The notes under the pieces: model-generated
The model's database searches: none
What the model was told of the DNA's origin: nothing
What the model saw: the letters and a program-made list of their open reading frames with translations, nothing else
Assembly: GCF_018130505.1 (NCBI RefSeq)
Contig: NZ_JAFCKH010000011.1
Location: 1 to 64,000, forward strand
Length of the DNA: 64,000 bases
Reading direction: 5' to 3'
Source: Bradyrhizobium tropiciagri
GTDB taxonomy: Bacteria; Pseudomonadota; Alphaproteobacteria; Rhizobiales; Xanthobacteraceae
Position numbers and translations under genes: made by a program
In this document: piece by piece, positions 56,765 to 64,000 of the stretch
How positions within the stretch are numbered: the first letter of the stretch is position 1
Layout: every line of letters begins with the position of its first letter

Positions 56765-58125
56765 TCTATTCCCTCACCCGCCGTGCGGCGCTGATCGGCG
56801 GCGCCTGCGCCGCGCTGCTGACGCTGTCGTCGGTGCCCTCGCAGGCTGCGGCCAAGATCCAGCGGCTCGTCTCGCCCGGCGGCATCGAGGCCTGGTTCGT
56901 GCAGGACGCGACGGTGCCGCTGATCGCGATGGAATATGCCTTCGGCGGCGGCGCCAGCCAGGATCCGCCCGGCAAGCCCGGCGTCGGCAACCTGGTCGCC
57001 GACCTGCTCGACGAGGGCTCCGGCGATCTCGACTCCAAATCCTATCACGAGCGGCTGGAGCGCCGCGCCATCGAGCTGTCTTTCCAGTCGACCCGCGACC
57101 AGTTCCGCGGCTCGCTGCGCATGCTGAAAGACAACAAGGACGAAGCCTTCGATCTGCTGCGGATGGCGCTGAGCTCGCCGCACTTCGAGCCGAAGGACGT
57201 CGAGCGCATCCGCGCCCAGGTGATCTCGAATCTGCGCCGCGAATCCACCAATCCGTCGGCGCTGGCCGGCCGCAAATTCCTCGAGCTCGCCTTCGGCGAT
57301 CATCCCTATGGCCGCGCCTCGACCGGCACGCTCGACAGCGTGCCGAAGATCGAGATCGCGGACCTCAAGGACTACGTCCGCCGCAACATCGCCAGGGACA
57401 CGCTGCGCGTCGCCGTGGTCGGCGACGTCGACCCCGAGACGCTCGGCAAGCTGCTCGACAAGACCTTCGGCGATCTGCCGGCGAAAGCCGAGCTGACGGC
57501 CGTGCCCGATGTCGTCGCGGCCAAGCCGCCGCAGCGCGCCTTCATTCCGCTCGACGTGCCGCAAACCGTCGTCACCTTCGGCGGCCCCGGCATCCGCCGG
57601 CACGACCCGGATTTCATGGCGGGCTATGTCGTGAACCACATCCTCGGCGGCGGCGGGCTGTCGTCGCGGCTCTACAAGGAAGTGCGCGAGAAGCGCGGCC
57701 TCGCCTATTCGATCTACGAGGCGCTGATCTGGATGGATCACTCGGCGCTGTTCATCGGCAACACCGGCACCCGCGCCGATCGCGCCGGCGAGACCGTCGA
57801 TGCGATCGACACCGAGATCCGCCGCATCGCCACCGACGGCCCGACCCAGCAGGAGCTCGACGAGGCGAAGTCCTATCTCAAGGGCTCGCAGATGCTGGCG
57901 CTCGACACCTCCTCCAAGCTGGCGCAGGCGATGCTGCAATACCAGCTCGACAAGCTGCCGATCGACTACATCGAGAAGCGCAACGCCATCGTCGACGCGG
58001 TGACGCTCGACGACGCCAAGCGTGTCTCGAAGAAGCTGTGGGGCGACGGCCTGCTCACCGTGATCGTCGGCCGCACCCCGCAAGCCGCCGCCCAGCCGGC
58101 GGCCTCGCCGCCGAAGGCGAACTGA
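56761..58125 (+). CDS. M16 family protein, non-catalytic partner
   Basis: A 454-aa M16-fold protein without HxxEH: the equivalent segment reads GVGNLVADLLDEGSGD. It keeps the C-terminal Arg/Tyr pair region (REKRGLAYSIYE) used for substrate binding in the second subunit of heterodimeric M16 proteases. The N-terminus (TRRAALIGGACAALL) is a Tat-like or Sec signal. A GTG start at 56761 overlaps the upstream stop (GTGA), so the two subunits are translationally coupled 1:1. Confidence 0.92.
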   Translation: MIYSLTRRAALIGGACAALLTLSSVPSQAAAKIQRLVSPGGIEAWFVQDATVPLIAMEYAFGGGASQDPPGKPGVGNLVADLLDEGSGDLDSKSYHERLERRAIELSFQSTRDQFRGSLRMLKDNKDEAFDLLRMALSSPHFEPKDVERIRAQVISNLRRESTNPSALAGRKFLELAFGDHPYGRASTGTLDSVPKIEIADLKDYVRRNIARDTLRVAVVGDVDPETLGKLLDKTFGDLPAKAELTAVPDVVAAKPPQRAFIPLDVPQTVVTFGGPGIRRHDPDFMAGYVVNHILGGGGLSSRLYKEVREKRGLAYSIYEALIWMDHSALFIGNTGTRADRAGETVDAIDTEIRRIATDGPTQQELDEAKSYLKGSQMLALDTSSKLAQAMLQYQLDKLPIDYIEKRNAIVDAVTLDDAKRVSKKLWGDGLLTVIVGRTPQAAAQPAASPPKAN

Positions 58126-58351
58126 GCCCGAAGCGTCCTCCCCGATCGGATCGTCTCGTCGCGCTCCGGCGACGGGATCACCGCGCCGGCCCCCGGCTGC
58201 GAACGCAGCCCTTTGGGGACGCTTCCCTTTGTTGCGATCCATGTCGCAGGTTGCGTTCGCAAGCGCGGGGCTTGTGAATTTTTTGCGACGCCCTGCGGAG
58301 AGATGGTCCTGAAATCGATCGATTTACGGCTTTCCGCGGCACGCTTTTCGG

Positions 58352-58380
58352 TTGACTCGCGAAAACTCTCAATTTTTAAT
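58352..58380 (+). promoter_or_regulatory. Promoter upstream of the metalloprotease gene
   Basis: TTGACT (58352-58357) and TTTAAT (58375-58380) are separated by 17 nt, a good sigma-70 promoter by alphaproteobacterial standards. It lies in a locally AT-rich stretch (58365-58405) that stands out from the GC-rich surroundings. The rest of the gap 58126-58351 has no gene. Confidence 0.65.
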
Positions 58381-58416
58381 TGAAATATTTCGAAACATAG
58401 TATTTTGGGGGCTTCC

Positions 58417-61281
58417 TTGGCATCTTATACCAGCCTGATCACGGCAAAATCCCACGCTTGGCACAACGGTTCGGGGACGATCACCTATTCCTTTCTCGAT
58501 CGGGTGCCGAACTACACGGCGACCGCCAACTACGCGCAGGTCGACCTCGACCACAATGGCACCAACGACAACTGGCAGATCGATGCGACCCACTACATTC
58601 CCTTCACAAGCGATGCGAACGTCGCGCTGAACGCGAGCCAGCAGCAACTGATGCAGCTGGCGATCAGCCGCTGGAATGAAGTCGCCAATACCCACATCGT
58701 TCCGTTCGGCGGCGCCAGCGGGGGAGCGGGCACCGCAGGACCGGTCTCCGGCAACGGCGCGCTGGTCGGAAATCTGGGTGGACCTGCAGGATTCGGCGAA
58801 CAGAGCCCGCCGGTCAATGACGACGGATACCAGCTGTACAACTTCGCTCAATCAGGGCTGTTCGCGAACGGACTGAACTTCTACGGCCACACTTATACGT
58901 CATTCTACGTCAACACCAACGGAAGCGTCTCGTTCGGCGCCGGCATCAGCCAGTATACGCCGACGACGATCTCGGCCGGCCAGACGCCGATGATCGCGCC
59001 GTATTGGGCCGACGTCGATACGCGGGTCGGCAATCCCGCCTATGTCGATTTCGATGCGGTCAATCACGTCATCACCGTGACCTGGGCCAATGTCGGCTAC
59101 TACAACCAGCACACCAGTCCGACCAACTCCTTCCAGCTGCAGCTCTACGACCGCGGCAGCGGCGACTTCGACATCGTCTTCCGCTACCAGTCGATCAACT
59201 GGTCGTCGGGCGATGCCAGCGGCGGAAGCAACGGACTGGGCGGCACGGCGGCGCGCGCCGGATACACCGCCGGCGACGGCAACAATGCGCATCGTGCAGA
59301 ACTCTCGGCCGCGGGCAACCAGGCGGCGATGCTGGCGCTCGACAGCACTGCCGGCAATACCGGCCAGACCGGACTCTGGGTCTATGGCGTTCGCGGCGGC
59401 GAGGTCAGCGTCGGCGATGTCACCTTCGGCGCATACAACTGGAATACGGATCCGAACACGTACGGCTTTGCCTATATCCCGACCGGCGCGCAACATACGC
59501 CGGACCGGAACGGGGACCTGTGGCTCAACCTCGGCAACAGCAACATGCCCGTAGCCTTCCCCGGGGACGACGGTTGGGACACCTATCTGCACGAGCTTGG
59601 CCATTCGCTTGGTCTTGATCATCCCAACGGAGATCCCAACGACCCGACCTTCACCAAGCTCGACACGGTGATGACCTACAATCACGTCGCCGGGCAGGAC
59701 TATCCCATCACGCCCATGGTGATGGACATCCAGGCCATGCAGCAGCTCTATGGCGCGAATCTTTCGACGAGGACCGGCGACACGACCTATTTCGGCGCCC
59801 CGGTGACGGGGACGACCGGCGCCTATGCGATGGACAATGGCGGGCTCATCAGCGGCAGCTCGCTCCACATGATCATGACGATCTGGGACGCCGGCGGCAA
59901 CGACTGGGTCAACGCCTCCAACCAGACCGCGGCCGTGACGATCGACCTGAACCCGGGCGGGACCTCACGGATCGGCACGACCTACGACAATATCCGCATC
60001 GCGCAGCTCTATACCGATCCCGGCAACCACAACCAGTATGGCTGGATCGAGAATGCGATCGGCGGCAGCGGAAGCGATACGCTGACCGGAAATGCCATGG
60101 CCAACGTCCTTGACGGCAGAGCCGGCAACGACACGCTGAAGGGCGGCGGCGGCAACGACCGGTTCGTGTTTGCTCCGCACTACGGCGCCGACACCGTGCT
60201 CGATTTCGTCGCCGGCGCGCATACCGACGACAGGGTCGATCTCAACGCGTTTCATTTGACGCTCGTCGCCGCGTTGTCGCACGCCTCGCAATCGGGCGCC
60301 GACACGCTGCTCAATTTCGGCGGCGGCGACGTCATGACGTTGAAGAACGTGACCAAGACGGCGCTGACCGCCGATGACTTCTTCGGCCTTCAGGTCCCCC
60401 ATGAGGACTTCAGCGGCGACAGCCGCAGCGACATCCTCTGGCAGAACAGCAACGGCGCCATCTCGCTGTGGGACAACGGACAGATCGGTGGCGCTCACGT
60501 CACCGTCAGTGCCGGAACGGTCGACAGCAGCTGGCATATCGCGGCCACCGCGAATTTCGACGGCAACGGCATTCAGGATATCCTCTGGCAGAATGCCAAC
60601 GGAGCGGTATCGATCTGGGATAACGGACAGATCGGCACCGCGCATGTCATCGCGAGTGCGGGCGCGCTTACCCCCGGCTGGAGCATCGTCAACGCCGGCG
60701 ACTTCGACGGCAGCGGCACCGACGACATCCTCTGGCAGAACACCAACGGCACGGTCTCGGTCTGGAATGACGGCCAGATCGGCGGCGCGCATGTCATCGC
60801 CAGCGCCGGCGCGCTGCCTGCCGGCTGGCACATCGCCGACAACGGCGATTTCGACGGCAACGGCACCGACGACATCCTGTGGCGCAACGATAACGGGGCG
60901 GTCTCGATCTGGGATAACGGACAGATGGCGGGCGCGCATATCGTCGCCAGTGCCGGCGTGATCCCGACGAGCTGGCAGGTTGCCGGCATCGGCGATTTCG
61001 ACGGCAATGGTCGCGACGACATCCTGTGGCGCAACGACAACGGGGCGGTTTCGATCTGGGATAACGGACAGGTTGCCGGCGCCCACATCATCGCAAGCGC
61101 CGGCCTCGTCCCCCTCGACTGGCATGTCGCCGGGACCGCCGATTACGACGGCAACGGCCGCAGCGACATTCTCTGGCGCAACGACAACGGGAAGGTCTCG
61201 ATCTGGGATAACGGCCAGATCGCCGCCGCTCACGTCATCGCAAACGCCGGCGTGGTGTCCCCCGACTGGCATATCGTCTGA
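58417..61281 (+). CDS. Serralysin-type (M10) metalloprotease with NIDO-like insert, RTX and VCBS/FG-GAP repeats
   Basis: A 954-aa secreted protein. The N-terminal metzincin part includes AISRWNEVA (about residue 82). A NIDO-like domain follows at about 140-330 (FYVNTNGSVSFG, APYWADVD, FDIVFRYQSINWSSGD). The zinc site is HELGHSLGLDH, starting H392, and the Met-turn is VMTYN at about 418. RTX calcium repeats (GGSGSDTLTGN, GRAGNDTLKGGGGNDRF) are at about 549-585, and six VCBS/FG-GAP-like repeats of about 48 residues (DILWQNANGAVSIWDNGQ) fill 664-954. There is no signal peptide, and RTX repeats imply type I secretion. A TTG start at 58417 is chosen because GGGGG lies 5 nt upstream; no ATG is possible. 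Confidence 0.88.
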   Translation: MASYTSLITAKSHAWHNGSGTITYSFLDRVPNYTATANYAQVDLDHNGTNDNWQIDATHYIPFTSDANVALNASQQQLMQLAISRWNEVANTHIVPFGGASGGAGTAGPVSGNGALVGNLGGPAGFGEQSPPVNDDGYQLYNFAQSGLFANGLNFYGHTYTSFYVNTNGSVSFGAGISQYTPTTISAGQTPMIAPYWADVDTRVGNPAYVDFDAVNHVITVTWANVGYYNQHTSPTNSFQLQLYDRGSGDFDIVFRYQSINWSSGDASGGSNGLGGTAARAGYTAGDGNNAHRAELSAAGNQAAMLALDSTAGNTGQTGLWVYGVRGGEVSVGDVTFGAYNWNTDPNTYGFAYIPTGAQHTPDRNGDLWLNLGNSNMPVAFPGDDGWDTYLHELGHSLGLDHPNGDPNDPTFTKLDTVMTYNHVAGQDYPITPMVMDIQAMQQLYGANLSTRTGDTTYFGAPVTGTTGAYAMDNGGLISGSSLHMIMTIWDAGGNDWVNASNQTAAVTIDLNPGGTSRIGTTYDNIRIAQLYTDPGNHNQYGWIENAIGGSGSDTLTGNAMANVLDGRAGNDTLKGGGGNDRFVFAPHYGADTVLDFVAGAHTDDRVDLNAFHLTLVAALSHASQSGADTLLNFGGGDVMTLKNVTKTALTADDFFGLQVPHEDFSGDSRSDILWQNSNGAISLWDNGQIGGAHVTVSAGTVDSSWHIAATANFDGNGIQDILWQNANGAVSIWDNGQIGTAHVIASAGALTPGWSIVNAGDFDGSGTDDILWQNTNGTVSVWNDGQIGGAHVIASAGALPAGWHIADNGDFDGNGTDDILWRNDNGAVSIWDNGQMAGAHIVASAGVIPTSWQVAGIGDFDGNGRDDILWRNDNGAVSIWDNGQVAGAHIIASAGLVPLDWHVAGTADYDGNGRSDILWRNDNGKVSIWDNGQIAAAHVIANAGVVSPDWHIV

Positions 61282-61437
61282 GCCTTTTCCTCAGGCGTCG
61301 GAACTGTGATAGGAAGCCCTCCTCTTCGTCGATCCGCCCGACCTGGAGGTCTTCCTTAGTTCTCTTCCTTGGGGTCTTCCGCCACCGGCACTCCAGGCGA
61401 GCCGAGCGAAGGCAAACCTGGCGTGTGGTGAGGCATC

Positions 61438-61857
61438 ATGCTGCGGGTTTCCCGCGACCTTGCAATCGACGAGAACGACATCGAGATCGTCTTCGTCCGG
61501 GCCTCCGGTCCAGGCGGGCAGAACGTCAACAAGGTCTCGACCGCGGCGCAGCTCCGCTTCGACACGCGCAAGATCGCGCTGCCGCCGGATGCCGAGCAGC
61601 GGCTGGTCCGTCTTGCCGGCAGCCGCATGACCAAGGATGGCGTGATCGTGATCCAGGCGTTCCGTTTCCGCACCCAGGAGCGCAATCGCGCCGACGCGAT
61701 CGAGCGGCTGCTCGAAATCCTGAGCGAGGCGATGGTGCGGCCCAAGACGCGGCGCCCGACCAGGCCGACGCTCGGCTCCAAGCAACGCCGGCTCGAGGGC
61801 AAGAAGCGCCGCAGCGACGTCAAGGCGGGACGCGGCAGGAGCGGCTTCGACGACTGA
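61438..61857 (+). CDS. arfB: Alternative ribosome-rescue factor ArfB (YaeJ)
   Basis: A 139-aa codon-independent peptidyl-tRNA hydrolase that rescues ribosomes stalled at message ends. The catalytic GGQ is residues 26-28 (GPGGQNVNKVST). The C-terminal basic tail (KQRRLEGKKRRSDVKAGRGR) enters the empty mRNA channel. Start ATG 61438. The 156-nt gap after the protease gene has no recognisable feature. Confidence 0.94.
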   Translation: MLRVSRDLAIDENDIEIVFVRASGPGGQNVNKVSTAAQLRFDTRKIALPPDAEQRLVRLAGSRMTKDGVIVIQAFRFRTQERNRADAIERLLEILSEAMVRPKTRRPTRPTLGSKQRRLEGKKRRSDVKAGRGRSGFDD

Positions 61858-61912
61858 ACGCCGCGGCTTGGATGCAGCGCACGCGCGGCGCGCCGCATCC
61901 AGCCATCGTGCC

Positions 61913-62200
61913 TTAGTACTTCTTCGTGCCAGGCGCCATTTCGGACCCGGTCGCCTTGCCGCGCGTGCTGGTTCCGGCACCGACGGTACCCTTGGTGCCG
62001 CTCTTGGCGGTGACGCCACCCCTCTCGGTCGCTGCGCCGCCCTGTGCGTTGAGTTCCTCGTCGGCACTGCCCGACGGTGCGGTTTGCATCGTGGTGCCGC
62101 CGCGGGTCTGGCCGTGCGGCGACATCCCCTGTGCCAGCACCGGGCCGGCGAGCAGTGCCGACATGGCAAACGCGACCGCGAAAGTCTTCGCTGATTTCAT
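61913..62200 (-). CDS. Small exported hypothetical protein
   Basis: A 95-aa protein with a signal peptide (MKSAKTFAVAFAMSALLAGP, ending VLA-Q) and a low-complexity Gly/Thr/Ala/Ser-rich mature chain ending PGTKKY. No known family. ATG 62200 follows GGAGCAATGG. Convergent with arfB; the gap 62201-62622 has no gene I can support. Confidence 0.7.
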   Translation of the reverse strand: MKSAKTFAVAFAMSALLAGPVLAQGMSPHGQTRGGTTMQTAPSGSADEELNAQGGAATERGGVTAKSGTKGTVGAGTSTRGKATGSEMAPGTKKY

Positions 62201-62622
62201 CCATTGCTCCTGGATCTTGTTCGCGTGGGACGGTTCGACGGTTGCTGGCGCCGTCTGCAGCGCCGGACCTGCATCCACGCGAATTGACGATATCGCAAAC
62301 GGCGCAGGGGCCATGCAAACCGCGCCGTGTGGAGATCGTGCAGGGTTTTCGCGACCATTTCGCGGAATTGCGCTTCACATATACGGCGCGATCAGGCGCA
62401 CGCGATGCGCACAAACGAAGACGGGTCTTCGGTGAAACACGACGGCCGAACAAGGAGATGAGATCATGATGCGCGTTCTTCGCAACCGCGTCACGATCCG
62501 GCGCCGCCACCTTCTCGTCGCCTCGCCGACAAGCCGGCCTCGCATTGTTCCGATGAAACAGCCGGCTACTACCACGGCCGTTTTTCCGCGCCCTACAGTT
62601 TCATCCGATACGGGGAACGAGC

Positions 62623-63024
62623 ATGGCGATGCGGCGCGCGAGGTGGACGGTCGGGCTGGGATTTTGCAGCGCGGTACTCGCAGTGCACATGACGGCCGCG
62701 CAAATGCCCTTGCCCGCCGCCAAGCCGCCCGACGGCGCGACGCTGTTCAAGCAGCAATGCGCGACCTGCCACACCACCAACACATCGGATCCGGTCCGGC
62801 AGGGACCCTCGCTGTTCAAGATCGTCGGCCGCCACGCCGGCAAGGCTGACGGTTTCAAATATTCGGCAGCCATCGCCAAAGCGGATTTCGTCTGGGACGA
62901 CGCCAGGCTCGATGCCTGGCTGACCAATCCGCAAGAAGTGGTCCCCGGCACCACGATGGCCTACCGGCAGGCCAAGCCGGAAACCCGCGCCCTGATCATC
63001 GCCTATCTGAAGGAGCTGAACTGA
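62623..63024 (+). CDS. Class I cytochrome c (cytochrome c550/c2 type)
   Basis: A 133-aa periplasmic monoheme cytochrome. A signal peptide spans about residues 1-26. The heme motif is C46-AT-C49-H50, and the axial Met lies in VPGTTMAYR near residue 107. GPSLFKIVGRHAG and KYSAAIAK are classic mitochondrial-type cytochrome c2 features. The glyoxalase-like gene begins directly after its stop. Confidence 0.92.
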   Translation: MAMRRARWTVGLGFCSAVLAVHMTAAQMPLPAAKPPDGATLFKQQCATCHTTNTSDPVRQGPSLFKIVGRHAGKADGFKYSAAIAKADFVWDDARLDAWLTNPQEVVPGTTMAYRQAKPETRALIIAYLKELN

Positions 63025-63420
63025 ATGGCCAAACCCGTTCATTCGATGATCCGCGTGCTCGACGAGGCCAGGGCGCTCGACTTCTACAAGCGCGCGTTCG
63101 GCCTCGAGGTTGCGGACAATCTGCGATTTCCGGATTTCGCGCTGATCTATCTGCGCCATCCCTCCTCGCCGTTCGAGGTCGAGCTCACGGTCAATTTCGA
63201 TCGCAAGGAGCCGTACACGCTCGGCGACGGCTACGGCCATCTCGCCGTCATCGTCGACGACGTCGATGCCGAGCACGGCCGCTTCGAAAACGAGAAGCTG
63301 TCGCCGGGGCCACTGCGCGACTTCAAGCATGACGGCAAGACGCTGGCGCGCTTCTTCTTCGTCTCCGATCCCGACGGCTACAAGATCGAGGTGATCCAGC
63401 GCGGCGGGCGCTTCGGTTAG
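63025..63420 (+). CDS. VOC (glyoxalase I family) metalloenzyme
   Basis: A 131-aa vicinal-oxygen-chelate protein. Candidate metal ligands match glyoxalase I: H6 (KPVHSMIRV), E near residue 53 (FEVELTVN), H72 (DGYGHLAV) and E near residue 124 (YKIEVIQ). It probably acts as lactoylglutathione lyase or a related isomerase. It starts at the nucleotide following the cytochrome c stop, implying co-translation. Confidence 0.88.
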   Translation: MAKPVHSMIRVLDEARALDFYKRAFGLEVADNLRFPDFALIYLRHPSSPFEVELTVNFDRKEPYTLGDGYGHLAVIVDDVDAEHGRFENEKLSPGPLRDFKHDGKTLARFFFVSDPDGYKIEVIQRGGRFG

Positions 63421-63466
63421 CATGATCCGGAAAAGTGGGAACCGGTTTTCCGGCAAGATCATGCTC
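63420..63466. repeat. Family F short palindrome, copy 2
   Basis: GCATGATCCGGAAAA and TTTTCCGGCAAGATCATGC form a hairpin with GAACC/GGTT pairing inside. It lies just past the glyoxalase-like stop and may terminate that transcript. Confidence 0.85.
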
Positions 63467-63504
63467 AAGCAAGTTCACATACAAAAAAATCTACGGAGGA
63501 AATC

Positions 63505-64000
63505 ATGAGAGAAATCGATCGACGCAGCAAATATGACCGGCGCGTGTTTCTCAAAGGCGCGGCCGCCACCGCACCGGCGGTCGCGATCGCGACCTCGACC
63601 GGGCTCGGCATCACCGATGCCTGGGCCGAGGACGCCAAGACGTTGCCGCCAGCGACGATGAAGACGCTGCTGAAGATGGCGCGCGACATCTATCCGCACG
63701 ATTTCCTCGGCGACAGCTACTACATCACCGCGGTGAAGCCGTGGGATGACAAGGCGGCGAAGGATCCGGCGGTCAAGGTGCTGATCGTTGAAGGCGTGGC
63801 GCGGCTCGACCAGGAGGCCAACGACCGTCACAAGGTGCCTTACGCCCAGGTCGGCTGGGAGAACGATCGCGTCGCGCTGCTGCAAAAGATCGAGCCGAGC
63901 GCGTTCTTCCAGAAGATCCGCGGCGACCTCGTCGTCTCGCTCTACAATCAGAAAGAGGTGTGGCCGCGGTTCGGCTACGAGGGCTCCTCCGCCGAGCATG
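63505..64000 (+). CDS. Tat-exported gluconate 2-dehydrogenase subunit 3-like protein (partial)
   Basis: The open frame runs off the window end after 165 codons. A strong GGAGGAAATC SD precedes ATG 63505. The N-terminus has a twin-arginine signal, DRRVFLKGAAATAPAVAIAT, ending near AWA. The mature part (MKTLLKMARDIYPHDFLGDS, ALLQKIEPSAFFQKIR) resembles the small gamma subunit of membrane-bound GMC-type dehydrogenases such as gluconate 2-dehydrogenase. The large flavoprotein subunit would be expected just beyond 64000. Confidence 0.8.
   Translation, partial: MREIDRRSKYDRRVFLKGAAATAPAVAIATSTGLGITDAWAEDAKTLPPATMKTLLKMARDIYPHDFLGDSYYITAVKPWDDKAAKDPAVKVLIVEGVARLDQEANDRHKVPYAQVGWENDRVALLQKIEPSAFFQKIRGDLVVSLYNQKEVWPRFGYEGSSAEH

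Overview
The window is about 64 kb of GC-rich chromosome from an alphaproteobacterium, most likely Bradyrhizobium or a close relative in the Nitrobacteraceae (Hyphomicrobiales). Grounds: gene content and order (lrp|trxB-lsrB, rplY-pth-ychF, lgt-midA-pgeF, uvrC-pgsA-moaD-moaE), rhizobial-type proteins (RibH2-type lumazine synthase, alphaproteobacterial HisRS, TipF-like EAL protein, Omp25-like porin), and several families of intergenic palindromes of the kind found in Bradyrhizobium genomes. I see no phage, insertion sequence, integrase, conjugation gene or CRISPR array. The species assignment is from memory of families, not from a search.

Layout. 0-7 kb: dispersed palindromes, dps, a methyltransferase, an odd tRNA-Cys-like gene, carB behind a terminator-like leader, greA and a DoxX protein. 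7-11 kb: lrp divergent from trxB, then a LysR gene closely resembling LsrB/VtlR, two terminator-ended candidate small RNAs, and a DapA-family aldolase/lyase. 11-14 kb: Cu+ P-type ATPase divergent from its CsoR repressor, sharing a dyad operator. 14-24 kb: ychF, pth and rplY; ubiK; dienelactone hydrolase; lgt-midA-pgeF; a MerR regulator; a lipoprotein; prs. 24-33 kb: SDR, FMN-riboswitch-controlled ribH, YbjN protein, proC, FlK-like thioesterase, 4-OT, hisS, a DUF2314 protein and ilvE. 32.6-38.9 kb: MarR/response regulator/histidine kinase operon, small exported proteins, RNase T2 and rlmJ. 39-50 kb: cold-shock protein, porin, uvrC, pgsA-moaD-moaE-prmB, TipF-like protein, HAD phosphatase, CheY-like regulator, ribF and an acetyltransferase. 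50.6-58.1 kb: ileS, lspA, an exported protein, and an active/inactive pair of M16 peptidases. 58.4-64 kb: a large serralysin-type metalloprotease with an inserted NIDO-like domain, arfB, cytochrome c, a glyoxalase-family protein, and a Tat-exported protein cut by the window end.

Functional themes are translation and ribosome rescue (pth, ychF, rplY, prmB, rlmJ, ileS, hisS, arfB), lipoprotein processing (lgt, lspA), flavin synthesis (ribH, ribF) and metal or redox control (copA/csoR, dps, trxB/lsrB). The least ordinary items are the tandem small-RNA candidates beside lsrB with a perfect LysR-style palindrome, the tRNA-Cys-like gene with an abnormal anticodon arm, and the NIDO-containing protease.
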